A stretch of DNA of 64,000 bases from Planctomycetota bacterium (GCA_028281765.1 JANQJF010000063.1:53849-117848); one strand, 5' to 3'; shown: positions 17,697 to 27,736, counted from the stretch's first letter. Notes: generated by a model not told the origin, from the letters alone. Made by a program: numbers and translations.

Positions 17697-18659
17697 ATGA
17701 CCTACATCGACATCTTCAACGGCGACGCAGACGGAGTTTGCGCGCTGACCCAGCTTCGCAATGCCGAACCGCGCGACAGCCGACTCGTGACCGGCGTCAA
17801 GCGCGACATCCAGCTCGTCACGAAGGCCGGCATCCAGAGTGGCGACGACGTCACCATTCTCGACATCTCGCTCGACAAGAACCGCGATGGACTTGTCGCC
17901 GCACTCGATCGCGGTGCGAAGGTCTACTACGCGGACCACCACTTCGCGGGTGACATTCCGGACCACGCCGATCTCACGGCTCACATCGACACCTCGCCGG
18001 ACACGTGCACGAGCCTGATCGTCAACCTGCATCTCCAGGGCGAATTCGCGGCCTGGGCGGTCGTCGGCGCGTTCGGCGACAACCTCGACGCGAGCGCAAA
18101 CGGACTCGCGGACCACATCGGACTCGATGCGGCACAGCGAGACGTCGCCGCCCGGCTGGGTCGGTGCATGAACTACAACGGCTACGGGGCTTCACTCGAA
18201 GATCTGCACCTGACGCCCGCCGAGCTGTTCGAGCGCGTGCGGCGGTTCGCGACGCCATGGGAATTCGTCGCCGAGGACCCGGCGACGTTCGAAAAGCTCG
18301 AGAACGGCTACGCCGACGACATGGCCGCGGCAGCCGCTGCGGATGTCGCATACGAGTCGGCGAGCGTCGCGGTGTTCTCTCTGCCCGACGAGAAGTGGGC
18401 ACGCCGTGTGAGTGGGGTGTATGGCAACCAGCTCGCGAAGGACCACCCGTCGCGCGCGCACGCGGTGCTGACCGATCGTGCCGACGGCACCCTACTCGTC
18501 AGCGTGCGCGCCCCTTTGGAGAATAGGACCGGCGCTGACGAGATCTGTCGACAGTTCCCGACCGGGGGTGGCCGCAAGGCCGCGGCCGGGATCAACGCAC
18601 TGCCCGCAGATCGACTATCGGATCTGATCGCCGCGCTCGAGACGACCTACGGCTCCTGA
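17697..18659 (+). CDS. DHH-family phosphoesterase
   Basis: 320 residues. The DHH domain shows IFNGDADG (metal-binding DxD), TILDISLDKN and YYADHHFAG; the C-terminal DHHA1 domain ends with FPTGGGRKAAAG, a substrate-binding loop. This fold covers Mn-dependent nanoRNases, cyclic-dinucleotide phosphodiesterases and RecJ relatives. Its small size and lack of other domains favour a nanoRNase or phosphodiesterase over RecJ. An ATG at 17697 directly follows a GTG at 17694; either could start. Its last 13 nt overlap the convergent sigma gene. The exact substrate is not predictable. Confidence 0.87.
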   Translation: MTYIDIFNGDADGVCALTQLRNAEPRDSRLVTGVKRDIQLVTKAGIQSGDDVTILDISLDKNRDGLVAALDRGAKVYYADHHFAGDIPDHADLTAHIDTSPDTCTSLIVNLHLQGEFAAWAVVGAFGDNLDASANGLADHIGLDAAQRDVAARLGRCMNYNGYGASLEDLHLTPAELFERVRRFATPWEFVAEDPATFEKLENGYADDMAAAAAADVAYESASVAVFSLPDEKWARRVSGVYGNQLAKDHPSRAHAVLTDRADGTLLVSVRAPLENRTGADEICRQFPTGGGRKAAAGINALPADRLSDLIAALETTYGS

Positions 18660-19237
18660 CGCGACTCGAGCAGCACCGCGAGCCGAACCATCGCTCGGTG
18701 CAGCAAAACGCGCGTGGCACTCGGCGTGCGATCGAGCCGCTCCGCGATCTCCTCGTGCGTCATCCCGAGAATCTTCGCGCACGTGACCACCTCGCGGTAG
18801 TCGTCGGGCATCTGCTCGAACGCACGTTCCAAGTCCCCGATCTCTTCCTTTCGAATCGCTTCGTGACTCGGCGAAACGAAGGACCGATAGCCGCTCGCGA
18901 ACTGCTCCTCGGTCAGGATGCGCTCCTCTCGGCCGACGTCGCGCCGCTGGCGCTGGTTGAAGCGGGCCCGGTTCGCGACCTTCTTCTGCGCCCGTAGGAA
19001 CAGCCACGACTTGAACTCCCGCTCGCCCCGGTACTCGAAGCCGTCGAGATCCTCGAGCGCTTCGCGACACACGGACTGCACCAAGTCCTCGCTGGTTTCC
19101 CGCGCGATGAGCGCAGGCCCCATCCGCAGGCGAACGAACGCGTGCAGCTCCGGCAGGTAGGCCTCGAGCAAAGAGACGGCTGCGGTCCGGTCACCAGCGA
19201 CGAGCTGGGTCACGAGCTGTCCGGTGTGTTCCTTCAC
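18647..19237 (-). CDS. ECF RNA polymerase sigma factor (kinase-linked)
   Basis: 196 residues. Region 2 (LVQSVCREALEDLDGFEYRGEREFKSWLFLRAQKKVANRARF) binds the core enzyme and the -10 element; region 4 (MPDDYREVVTCAKILGMTHEEIAERL) is the helix-turn-helix for the -35. It starts 24 nt after the stop of the Ser/Thr kinase and is certainly in the same operon, so the kinase probably regulates it by phosphorylation, as reported for kinase-linked ECF sigmas. No anti-sigma gene is present. Confidence 0.9.
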   Translation of the reverse strand: MKEHTGQLVTQLVAGDRTAAVSLLEAYLPELHAFVRLRMGPALIARETSEDLVQSVCREALEDLDGFEYRGEREFKSWLFLRAQKKVANRARFNQRQRRDVGREERILTEEQFASGYRSFVSPSHEAIRKEEIGDLERAFEQMPDDYREVVTCAKILGMTHEEIAERLDRTPSATRVLLHRAMVRLAVLLESRQEP

Positions 19238-19261
19238 GATGCGGAGAGCATATCGAGCGGA

Positions 19262-22200
19262 TCAGCGACCCGAGCCGACTCCCTCGACGCGATCCGACGC
19301 AGCCCGGCTCGACAGGGCCCGCCATGCACGGGCCTCGCCGAGCACGTCGCCGGTCACGATCAGACCGGCGTCGCGGTCCCGAGCGATCGCCTGGACCGGC
19401 GTCCGGGACTCGCTGAGTCGCGCGAACTCCTGTTCGCCGAACCAGACGCGGAGCGCGCCGTCCTCCCCGGCAGTGAGCAGCCGACGGCTGTCCGCCGGGA
19501 ACGCGACGGCAGCCGTCGGACCGGACGACAGGGCACGCACTCGGATGCCGGTGCGCACGTCGAAGACCTCCACGCCCTCCGCGCCACCGGCCGCGACGAG
19601 CTGACCGGAGTCGTCAACTGCGACCGCGAGGAAGCCGTCGCTATCCGATAGCACGCGACTCTCCGACGTCGCGAGGTCGATCACCCGCAGTCCGAAGCCC
19701 TCTTCCCCACTCGACACCACGACGCCGTCGTCGACGAACCGCAGCGTCCGCGGCTTGCCGTCGGGAAGCTCGATGCGCGCGCTCTCCTTCCAGGTCGACG
19801 TATCGATCAGCGCGACGCCGTATCCGTCCTTCTGCGACACGAGCAGCGCGACGCGCGAACCATCCGGCGCGACGTCGACCTGCGCGATCTTGGTCCCGCG
19901 AATCATGAAGCGACTCCGGACGCTCCAATCACTCGTGTCGAAGACGACCGCGAACTCGGGCCGCGCGACGATCAGCCACTCTCCATCTCGCTGGTACTCG
20001 ACGCCGACCGCCGAGAACAGCTCTTCGGGCATCCCATCGTGGACGAGCGTGCGCGCCGTGGGATCGTAGACGCGCATCGCGTGACCGCGATATGCGACGG
20101 CAACGGAGGATCCGTCCGGACTGACGGCGATGTCGACGACCCGCTCCGGCATCGCGCTGATGACCGGAACGCCGGCCGAGATTTCGCTCCAAAGTCGCAC
20201 GGTCGAATCCGTGCCGATCGTGAGCATGGAGTCACGAGTCGCATGACCGATGCCGACCACGTGCCCGAGGTGACCGTGCGTGCCGCCGAGTCGCAGCCCC
20301 TGGCGCACGCTCCATCGCTCGATCGCCTCCCCGGCAACCGTCACCAGCTCGCGGCCACGTGGTTCGACGAAACGCACGCCCCGAGGCCGCGCGTCCAGCT
20401 GGAACGGAAACCCACGCGCACGCCCGGACTCGACATTCCAGAGCCGCGCCGTCAGATCTTCGGAAGTCGACGCGACGATCTCGCTGTCGGGATGAAAGTC
20501 CAGACTGGTGATGTGCCCCCGATGACCGCGCATCCGATGGCGCACCTTGCCATCCGCAGCGGCGACGACGTGCACCACCGAGCCATCTCCTCCGGCGGCG
20601 ATCCACTCACCATCCGGGGACCACGCGACGGCGCGGAGCTTGTCCCTCAGGCTCGCCTTCCAAACGGTCTTCGGCGATCCGAGATCGATCACGCGAAGGA
20701 TCCCCTTCGAGTCGACCGTCGCCACGCGCGTCGAGTCCGGACCGCTCGCGACCGCGTTGACCACACCCTTGCGGATCTCGCGTACCTCACCGGTGTCGAA
20801 GCTCAGATGCTTCACGTCGGAGCGATTGGCCCAGACAACCCCTCCGCCGTTCGCCAAGACCGTGATCGCGAGCGTCGCCTTGGAACGGGCCCGATGAGTC
20901 CGCCTTCCGGTCGCCCGGTCGAGCACCAGCACACCAGAACCGACTCCGATTGCCACGGAGTCACCGCCGACGTCGACGCAACGCGTGCTGAAGCTCTTCA
21001 GGTCCCAACACGCCCGACTCGTGTCGGTGCGCGCCAGCAGGTGTCGCCACTCCCACCCTCGGTGCTCACTCGGAGCCTGTCGCAAGTGCTCCCACGCCCG
21101 GCTGACGCGATGAGAACGAAGCGACTCTTCGGCGCCGGAGATGCTCGCTCGGTACGCTGTCGTCGTCGCGTTGTCGCGCGCATCGACCGCGAGCACCCGC
21201 AGCCTCTCGGCTCGAAAGTACAACGAGGAGCTGATCACGATGCCGACGGACAACAGCGCCACGATGCAGGCGCTCGCGAGCACGAAGATGCGGTTGCGAC
21301 GGTAGTAGCGCGCGAGCCGCTCCAGCGCAGTGTCCTGCGAGGCCTCGATCGGCAGGCCATCCCGCGCGCGGATCAGGTCGAGCGCGAACGCCGCCATCGA
21401 CGAGTAGCGCCGCGCCGGCAGTTCCGCCATCGCCGTCAAGCACACGGTCTCGAGATCGCGCGAGATCGCCGAGTTGACAGACCGAGGTGAAGCCGGCTCG
21501 GCAGCGAGCACGTTGCGCCGCGTCTTCTCGGCGGTCGCATCCAAGAACGGGTTGCGCAGCGTCAACAGTTCGTAGAGCGTCACGCCGAGCGAGTAGACGT
21601 CGAGGGACGTGCTCGGCACATCGACGTCGCCGCGCAGCTGCTCCGGCGGCATGTACGGCAACGAGCCGAGCATCGAGTTGGTCGCGGTCAGACGCTGCCC
21701 TTCGTCCGTGAGCGCGAGGCCGAAGTCCAACAGCATCGCGCGCCCGGACTCCGTCAGCATGACGTTGGACGGCTTGACGTCTCGGTGCAGCACGCCAGAA
21801 GTGTGGGCGTGCTGCAACGCGAGCGCGACCGAGTGCACGAGCCATGTCACGACGTCGCACCACTCCCCGGAGAACGGATCCGTTCCTGATTCCGAGCCGG
21901 ACGACGACGGACGGTCGACGACCACCCCGGTGCACGCCCCGCGCAAATGCGCGCCGCTCAGTTGATGCACTGCGGGGCCACCGTCTTCCGTCGTCAAGTC
22001 GCGCACGTACGAGACGATCTGGGCCAGCGTCCGCCCGTCGACGTAACCCATCGAGAACCACGGCACGCCGTCGCTCGTGCCGACTTCGTAGACGGGCACG
22101 ATCGACGGATGCGACAGGCGCGCGCACGCCTCGATCTCGCGGCGGAATCGCGCACGCGAACTCTCGAAGAACATCAGCTCCGGCCGCATGACCTTGAGCG

Positions 22201-22450
22201 CGACGTCGCGTCCAGGCGGGTCTTGCCACGCGCGATACACGACGCCCATCCCGCCCTCGCCGATTCGCTCGCGCAGCTCGAACGGGCCGATGCGTTCGAC
22301 GGACGGTGCAACGACGTCGACACCGAGGTCCTGGAGCCGAGCAGCGACGCGACGCATGAAGTCCGCGTGCTCCGGGTGCTCGTCGCACGCACGCTCCAAC
22401 GCCGCTCCGAAGTCGGCCTGCTCGAGGCACTCGAGGACGACTTTCTCCAT
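19262..22450 (-). CDS. Membrane Ser/Thr protein kinase with WD40 repeats
   Basis: 1062 residues from the ATG at 22450. An upstream ATG at 22504 would add 18 residues and leave only 2 nt to the divergent gene. The N-terminal Hanks-type kinase domain has the glycine loop IGEGGMG, Lys86 in VALK, HRDVKPSN (His222) and DFGLA (Asp242); a roughly 40-residue insert rich in Ser/Gly precedes HRD. A transmembrane helix (RIFVLASACIVALLSVGIVISSSLYF) separates it from a C-terminal region of WD40-like blades (for example GHRGHITSLDFHPDSEIVASTSEDLTARLW). The propeller would lie outside the membrane and sense ligands or partners. The downstream sigma factor is 24 nt away. Confidence 0.93.
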   Translation of the reverse strand: MEKVVLECLEQADFGAALERACDEHPEHADFMRRVAARLQDLGVDVVAPSVERIGPFELRERIGEGGMGVVYRAWQDPPGRDVALKVMRPELMFFESSRARFRREIEACARLSHPSIVPVYEVGTSDGVPWFSMGYVDGRTLAQIVSYVRDLTTEDGGPAVHQLSGAHLRGACTGVVVDRPSSSGSESGTDPFSGEWCDVVTWLVHSVALALQHAHTSGVLHRDVKPSNVMLTESGRAMLLDFGLALTDEGQRLTATNSMLGSLPYMPPEQLRGDVDVPSTSLDVYSLGVTLYELLTLRNPFLDATAEKTRRNVLAAEPASPRSVNSAISRDLETVCLTAMAELPARRYSSMAAFALDLIRARDGLPIEASQDTALERLARYYRRNRIFVLASACIVALLSVGIVISSSLYFRAERLRVLAVDARDNATTTAYRASISGAEESLRSHRVSRAWEHLRQAPSEHRGWEWRHLLARTDTSRACWDLKSFSTRCVDVGGDSVAIGVGSGVLVLDRATGRRTHRARSKATLAITVLANGGGVVWANRSDVKHLSFDTGEVREIRKGVVNAVASGPDSTRVATVDSKGILRVIDLGSPKTVWKASLRDKLRAVAWSPDGEWIAAGGDGSVVHVVAAADGKVRHRMRGHRGHITSLDFHPDSEIVASTSEDLTARLWNVESGRARGFPFQLDARPRGVRFVEPRGRELVTVAGEAIERWSVRQGLRLGGTHGHLGHVVGIGHATRDSMLTIGTDSTVRLWSEISAGVPVISAMPERVVDIAVSPDGSSVAVAYRGHAMRVYDPTARTLVHDGMPEELFSAVGVEYQRDGEWLIVARPEFAVVFDTSDWSVRSRFMIRGTKIAQVDVAPDGSRVALLVSQKDGYGVALIDTSTWKESARIELPDGKPRTLRFVDDGVVVSSGEEGFGLRVIDLATSESRVLSDSDGFLAVAVDDSGQLVAAGGAEGVEVFDVRTGIRVRALSSGPTAAVAFPADSRRLLTAGEDGALRVWFGEQEFARLSESRTPVQAIARDRDAGLIVTGDVLGEARAWRALSSRAASDRVEGVGSGR

Positions 22451-22506
22451 CGCGTGCGCGTGTTCGCCTGACGGTGCCACGGCGCCATTGATACCATGGC
22501 CCATCG

Positions 22507-23511
22507 ATGAAGGACATCCGAACCGCCCTCGGTGTCGTGCTCACCGTGCTGTGTCTCGCACGCGGCACCGCGGCGCAGAAGGACGAGCCGCAACCCTGTC
22601 CACCGAGCTGCACGTTCGTGGGCGCGAGCGTGAGCCACGGCATGCCGTGGCGAGACTACGAGATCTTCTGCCCGGAGTCCGACCCACTCACCTTCGCCGA
22701 GAAGCAGCTGAAGCGCACGATCACCGAACGCGAGTACGAGTGGCGCACCGACTCGATCGGCATCAGCAAGGCGATCCGCTCTGTCGCGGCAGACGACGGA
22801 CCGAAGGTCTACGACCGGAGCGACATCTTCGCGTTGCGACGCACCAAGTCGAACATCCGCCGGCAGCTCAAGTTTGCGACTCGGAAGTCGCGGCTGGTCA
22901 TCGGCGTCGATCTACTCATCTGGTTCGGCTACGGACGAACTCCCGCAGTGCCGCGACGCGTCGAGGCCGAACGAGCCGCAGCCATCACTGCGAAGGCCCG
23001 ATTCAAGCTGCAGCAGATCGGGTTCGATCTCATCGACGAATACCTGGCCGGGAACGACACCGTCCTGATCGTCGGTGACTATCCGGACCTGACCGAAGCG
23101 AACGAGCTCATCCTCCCCGCGCACTCGAAGCCGACCCCGAGCACGCTGCTCGAGCTCAACGAGCGGCTCGACGCGTTCGTCGCGAAACGAGATCGCGTCC
23201 ACGTGTACCGGCTGTCGAAGACCCTGCGCGACGCGCGCACGGGCAAGCTGCGCGTCCTCTCGAACGGCGCGGAGCGGGTGTTCCACGACCATCTCGCGCT
23301 CCAGCTCGACGAGATGCACCCGAATCAGTTCGGCGCGATCTTCCTAGCGCACGACATCGCACGGTTCGTGCGGCAGCATGCGCCCGAGGTTTCGTCGTGC
23401 CTACCGGAGGCCACGTCCTTCGACGCGATGCTCCGCGCGCTCGACCTCGAGACCGAGCAGCTCGACAAGCTGCATCGGGCAGTCGGCAAGAGCGTCCCGA
23501 ACGACCGTTAG
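22507..23511 (+). CDS. Secreted SGNH/GDSL-like hydrolase
   Basis: 334 residues with a cleavable leader ending near TAAQ. Block I is FVGASVSHG with Ser41; block V is the DxxH pair in LDEMHPNQFG (Asp268, His271), giving the SGNH catalytic geometry. The block III Asn is plausible but not certain. Such enzymes are secreted esterases or deacetylases, often of polysaccharides. It is divergent from the kinase gene, with a very short start-to-start distance. Its stop overlaps the stop of the convergent glycosidase gene by 4 nt (TTAG). Confidence 0.68.
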   Translation: MKDIRTALGVVLTVLCLARGTAAQKDEPQPCPPSCTFVGASVSHGMPWRDYEIFCPESDPLTFAEKQLKRTITEREYEWRTDSIGISKAIRSVAADDGPKVYDRSDIFALRRTKSNIRRQLKFATRKSRLVIGVDLLIWFGYGRTPAVPRRVEAERAAAITAKARFKLQQIGFDLIDEYLAGNDTVLIVGDYPDLTEANELILPAHSKPTPSTLLELNERLDAFVAKRDRVHVYRLSKTLRDARTGKLRVLSNGAERVFHDHLALQLDEMHPNQFGAIFLAHDIARFVRQHAPEVSSCLPEATSFDAMLRALDLETEQLDKLHRAVGKSVPNDR

Positions 23512-25190
23512 TACGGTCCCTGGCGAAGCACCAGGTACGGCAGCAGCGCCAGGCGCCACTGGTCGAGCATGCCGCCCGTGAGCCACGTGCGGTGGATCGC
23601 GTTCGTCTCCGGCATGAATGGCTCGCCGAGGATCGACGTCATGATCAGGCGCAGTTCCTCGGTGATGAAGCCCGGCTCGTTCGGCGGACACAGGAAGTCC
23701 AGCATGAACAGCATCGTGCCGAGGTCGGTCGGCGAGATGACGTTGCCCGGGATGGTCGGGTCGTTGACCGGGTTGTCCGCGTGCGAGAGAGGGCCGACGT
23801 CGATGAAGAAGCTGACCATGCGGAAGACACCGCACGCTTCCTGGAACTCCTCCCAGCTCATCTGCGCCATCTGCGTCGCCGGCATCCACGCGAGGTTCGT
23901 CAGGTAGTCCCAGTCGTCGACGTGGATCGGCAGATCCTGCACCACGCGGCCCGTGCCCGTGTATTCGATGATGTCTTCGCGGTCCCAGAGCTGGTCCGTC
24001 GGAACGCCTTGGCTGCGCGCGACCTGCATGAAGGCCTCGACGACCTCTTTCTCACGGACGAGGCCGTCGCCCCAGAAGATGCCATCGGTTTCCTTGAACG
24101 GGAACTGCCCGCCAGCCCAGCCGATCATCGCGGTCCACGGCGTGAAACCGATGCCGGTCTCACCCGGACCGATGTCGGGTCGCGGCACGCCCACCGCGAA
24201 GTCCAGCGCGTCCTGATACTCGAGCGCCCAGCCGGGCTTGCCGATCTCGGTCGCGAGGATGGGCTTGTCGAGGTGCCCACCCTGCAGGTCATCGATGTTC
24301 ACCGCGTCCCATATGTGCGCTTCGATGTTCGCGCGCGTGTGGCCGTACGGGTGGATCGCGAACGAGTCGAGGTTGGGGTCACGCGCGATCTCGGCGGCGA
24401 CCGGGAACGCGTCCTCGGCCCACAGCAGTCCGATGTTCGTGTAGTCCGACGGCGAGTTGGACTTGATGATCGCCATCGTCGACGTGATCAGCTGATGGAT
24501 GTCCGGGCTGAGGTGGGGCTCGTTCATGATGTCCCACATCAACAGCGCGTCGGAGTTGCTGAACGCGGCCATCAGGTCGAGCAGGTAGGCCTCGGCCTTG
24601 GTGCCGGCGAGCGTCGGATCCTGCGCGACAAAGCCCGCGATGCGGTCGTCACCCGGGTTGCAGTGCCACGCCGAGCGGTTGCCGATCCCGATCGGGTCGA
24701 GGTAGTCCGGCTCCTGGAACGATAGCGAGTCCCAGATCACCGGCATGGCGTACATCTTGAGCTTCTCGCACAGATACACGAAGTGCCGCCACTTGAGCAC
24801 GCTCTCGTTGACGGGACCGGTCGGGTTGTCGTGGTGATATTCCCAGAGCGGGAACGAGATCCAGATGCGCACCGTGTTGATGCCCATCTTCTTGAGCCAG
24901 ATCAGCTGCTCGTAGACGTGGCCCGCCGTGCCCTGCGGCAATGCACCATCCGTCTGCGGAATCGCGTTCGGGTGCATGTCGTACTCGTGCCACATCGCCG
25001 TGCTCGAGGCGACGCCGTAGTAGTCCGCCGTGCCCTCGAGGCTCGGATAGACCGGTAGGTAGCACATGCCGCGCACGTTGCGCAGATCCGGGTCGATCGA
25101 TTCCCAGGACGGTTCGGTCTGCTGCGCGACGACGGGCGCACTGAGGGCAAGAGCCAACGTCGAGACGAAGGGAGCAATCGATCGGAGCAT
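23508..25190 (-). CDS. Secreted glycoside hydrolase, GH5-like (clan GH-A)
   Basis: 560 residues with a signal peptide (cut near VVAQ, residue 23). A (beta/alpha)8 barrel of clan GH-A follows: LKKMGINTVRIWISF, then WDIMNEPH with acid/base Glu224, and ILATEIGKPG with nucleophile Glu315. Resemblance to GH5 endoglucanases and mannanases is clear. The final 180 residues (from about 380) are not recognised and may be a helical add-on. It would cut beta-linked polysaccharide outside the cell. No carbohydrate-binding module is seen. Confidence 0.85.
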   Translation of the reverse strand: MLRSIAPFVSTLALALSAPVVAQQTEPSWESIDPDLRNVRGMCYLPVYPSLEGTADYYGVASSTAMWHEYDMHPNAIPQTDGALPQGTAGHVYEQLIWLKKMGINTVRIWISFPLWEYHHDNPTGPVNESVLKWRHFVYLCEKLKMYAMPVIWDSLSFQEPDYLDPIGIGNRSAWHCNPGDDRIAGFVAQDPTLAGTKAEAYLLDLMAAFSNSDALLMWDIMNEPHLSPDIHQLITSTMAIIKSNSPSDYTNIGLLWAEDAFPVAAEIARDPNLDSFAIHPYGHTRANIEAHIWDAVNIDDLQGGHLDKPILATEIGKPGWALEYQDALDFAVGVPRPDIGPGETGIGFTPWTAMIGWAGGQFPFKETDGIFWGDGLVREKEVVEAFMQVARSQGVPTDQLWDREDIIEYTGTGRVVQDLPIHVDDWDYLTNLAWMPATQMAQMSWEEFQEACGVFRMVSFFIDVGPLSHADNPVNDPTIPGNVISPTDLGTMLFMLDFLCPPNEPGFITEELRLIMTSILGEPFMPETNAIHRTWLTGGMLDQWRLALLPYLVLRQGPY

Positions 25191-25559
25191 GGCGCGGAAG
25201 TGAGGTCAGACTCGGTTGCGTGTGTTCCCGCGTAGATGCGAGCGAGGCTCGCTCGCGTTCGGGGGGTGCATGGTGTTCGAAGCCGCAGAGCCGTGAGAGA
25301 GCGATCGACCCGCGCGCCGCGAACGCCGTGATGGTAGCAAGATCGAGTCGTGAGAGTCCCGGCCGATTACGGCGCAACTTCGTTGCTGACCGAATCCTTT
25401 CGGTCCGCCAGATCACGGGCAGGGACGACGACTCCCGTCCCGACCTCGGGACGACCCCGCATCCCCCCAAGCTGCCGGGAGATACAACGAATGCATCCGG
25501 CGGGCCGTGCGAAGTTCTCCCCATCGACCCCCTTGGGTATGGTGTCGCCCCCTTCTGCG
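25191..25559. other. Non-coding interval upstream of the amino-sugar operon
   Basis: This 369-nt stretch lies between the divergent glycosidase and aminotransferase genes. The aminotransferase frame is open back to 25350, but its sequence there is Ser/Pro/Arg-rich and unlike the family, so I treat it as leader DNA. I see no convincing promoter hexamers, RNA gene or repeat. Confidence 0.5.
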
Positions 25560-26750
25560 ATGCCCGAAACCGACTCCCTCCTGTCCCTGCCCTCGGATCG
25601 TGACGCGTCTGGTCGCGACCTCGGGGCAGCGGAACTCGCACTGCTGACCGAAGCGATCGAATCCGGCCACCTGAATTCGACCGGCGGCACCCTCGTGCCC
25701 CGGTTCGAGCAGGCGTTCGCCCGACGCATGGGGCGGCGCCACGCGACCGCCTGCAACTCAGGCAGCGCCGCCGTGCATGCCGCCTTGGGCGCGCTGCGCC
25801 TCCGGCCCGGCGACGAGATCGTGACGACCGCGATCACCGACATGGGCGCGATCCTGCCGATCTGCTACGAGGGCGCGACACCGGTGTTCGCCGACGTCGA
25901 CCCGGTGACCGCCAACGTGACCCCGGCGTCGATCGAAGCCCGCCTCACGCCACGCACGCGCGCCGTCGTCGTGACGCATCTCTTCGGCATGCCGTGCGAC
26001 ATGGACCCAATCGTCGCGCTCGCGAGCGCCCACGACATCGTGATCATCGAAGACTGCGCCCAGGCATTCCTGGCCGAGGACCGCGGCCGCATGATCGGCA
26101 CGGCCGGACACATCGCGTGCTACAGCTTCCAGCAGGGCAAGCACATGACAACGGGCGAAGGGGGCATCGTGCTCGCCGATGACGACGAGCTCGCCGGCGG
26201 CGTCGCGCGGTTCGTCAACAAGGGCTGGGGCTACGGCGATGCTGCACCGGATCACGATCGCCCGGGCCTCAACTACCGCATGACCGAGCTGCAGGCCGCC
26301 GTCGGGATCCCGCAGCTCGAGAAGCTCGCGTCGGTCGTCGAACGGCGACAGCGCAACGCCGCACGGCTCGAAGCCGAGCTCGCCGACGTCCCGGGACTCG
26401 TTCTGCCGAACGCCGCGCTGCCAGTCGGAAGTCGTCACGCCTACTGGCGATTCGCGCTGCGCGTCGATCCGGACGTGATCCCCGGGGGCACCGACGCGCT
26501 CGGCGCCAACCTCGCTCGCGTCGGCGTCTACAACAGCCCGCGCTATATCAAGAAGCCCGCGTACGACTGCGCCGTACTCGGCGCGAACGGACGATTCCCG
26601 TGTCGCGTCGATCGCGCCGACATGCGAGGCACGGACGAGGCGCTCGCGCACGTGCTCGTCCTGCCCTGGAACGAGCACTACACCGAAGAACACTGTGACG
26701 CGATCGCAACAGAGATCCGACACGCCGTCGACTCCGCGCACCGATCATGA
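25560..26750 (+). CDS. wbpE: PLP-dependent DegT/DnrJ/EryC1/StrS aminotransferase (WbpE-like)
   Basis: 396 residues from the ATG at 25560. Fold-type I sugar aminotransferase: TACNSGSAAVHAALGALRLRPGDEIV near the N-terminus, IIEDCAQA with the PLP-contacting Asp, and SFQQGKHMTTGEGG with Schiff-base Lys194. It would transfer an amino group from glutamate to the 3-keto position of a UDP-hexuronic acid. The next gene is the oxidoreductase that makes such a ketone (4-nt ATGA overlap), then an acetyltransferase (4-nt overlap). The order WbpE-WbpB-WbpD supports this role; specificity is inferred from context. Confidence 0.86.
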   Translation: MPETDSLLSLPSDRDASGRDLGAAELALLTEAIESGHLNSTGGTLVPRFEQAFARRMGRRHATACNSGSAAVHAALGALRLRPGDEIVTTAITDMGAILPICYEGATPVFADVDPVTANVTPASIEARLTPRTRAVVVTHLFGMPCDMDPIVALASAHDIVIIEDCAQAFLAEDRGRMIGTAGHIACYSFQQGKHMTTGEGGIVLADDDELAGGVARFVNKGWGYGDAAPDHDRPGLNYRMTELQAAVGIPQLEKLASVVERRQRNAARLEAELADVPGLVLPNAALPVGSRHAYWRFALRVDPDVIPGGTDALGANLARVGVYNSPRYIKKPAYDCAVLGANGRFPCRVDRADMRGTDEALAHVLVLPWNEHYTEEHCDAIATEIRHAVDSAHRS

Positions 26751-27736
26751 GCCTGCGACTCGCACTCATCGGCGCGGGTCGCATCGCGCAGGACTACGTG
26801 CTCGTCCTCGAGCAGCGGAAGGACCTCGAACTCGTCGCGTGCGTGGATCCCGACCCGGAAGCCCGCCAACGTGCCGCCGCGCTCGCGACGGTTCCGACCC
26901 ACGAGAGCATCGACGCGCTGCTGGCCGTCGAGCACTTCGACGCCGCCCTGATCGCGAGCCCGCCGGCGACGCATGCGGACGCCGCGGTTCGCTTGCTCGA
27001 CAAGGGGTGCCACGTCTTCTGCGAGAAGCCGCTCGCGACGTCCGTCCAGGACGCGCGCACGATGCTCGACGCCGCGGAGCGCGCGAACCGAACCGTGATG
27101 ATGGCGTCGAAGTTCCGCTTCGTCCCGGACGTCGCAGAAGCGCGGAAGATCGTCCAGAGCGGCACGCTCGGCGAGATCGCCTTCTACCAGAACTCGTTCT
27201 GCTCCCACGTCGACATGGTCGACCGCTGGAACTCCGATCCCGCCGTCGCCGGCGGCGGCGTGCTCATCGACAACGGGACACACTCCGTTGACCTCGCGCG
27301 CTTCTTGATCGGACCGATCGCGAGGGTGTCCGCGACTTTCGGACCGCGAGTACAGCCGATCGAGGTCGAAGACTCCGCGCTGCTGCTCTTCGAGTCCGAG
27401 CGCCGCACCGTCGGACGGATCGAACTCTCCTGGTCCGTCGACCGCCCGAGCGACTGGTTCGTCGAGCTGCACGGCTCCCTCGGCACGCTGCAGATCGGCT
27501 GGCGCGGATCGCGCTATCGGACCACGGGCGAGTGGACCGAGTTCGGGACGGGCTACGACAAGCGGGCGGCGTTCCGCGCACAGCTCGAGCACTTCGCCGA
27601 CATCGTGTCCGGAGACCGCGAACCGATCATCGGGGACGAAGACGCGATGGCCTCGGTCCGCATCGTCGACGCCGCATATCGCGCCGCCGAGCGCGGCACC
27701 TGGGAGTCGGTCGCCGCGCCGGAGCCGGTCTCGTGA
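26747..27736 (+). CDS. wbpB: Gfo/Idh/MocA-family oxidoreductase (WbpB-like)
   Basis: 329 residues. The N-terminal Rossmann fold begins LALIGAGRIAQDYV; the conserved FCEKPLA motif (Lys94) places the nicotinamide and catalytic Lys. The C-terminal alpha/beta domain contains GGGVLIDNGTHSVD with the catalytic His. In the pathway suggested by context it oxidises the C3 hydroxyl of UDP-GlcNAc uronic acid to a ketone for the aminotransferase encoded just upstream. It overlaps both neighbours by 4 nt (ATGA and GTGA), so the three are translationally coupled. Confidence 0.86.
   Translation: MSLRLALIGAGRIAQDYVLVLEQRKDLELVACVDPDPEARQRAAALATVPTHESIDALLAVEHFDAALIASPPATHADAAVRLLDKGCHVFCEKPLATSVQDARTMLDAAERANRTVMMASKFRFVPDVAEARKIVQSGTLGEIAFYQNSFCSHVDMVDRWNSDPAVAGGGVLIDNGTHSVDLARFLIGPIARVSATFGPRVQPIEVEDSALLLFESERRTVGRIELSWSVDRPSDWFVELHGSLGTLQIGWRGSRYRTTGEWTEFGTGYDKRAAFRAQLEHFADIVSGDREPIIGDEDAMASVRIVDAAYRAAERGTWESVAAPEPVS

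Noticed and set aside
25350..25559. N-terminal extension of the aminotransferase from 25350
   Set aside because: The extension is Ser/Pro/Arg-rich, unrelated to the family and lacks a ribosome site; the ATG at 25560 fits homologues.
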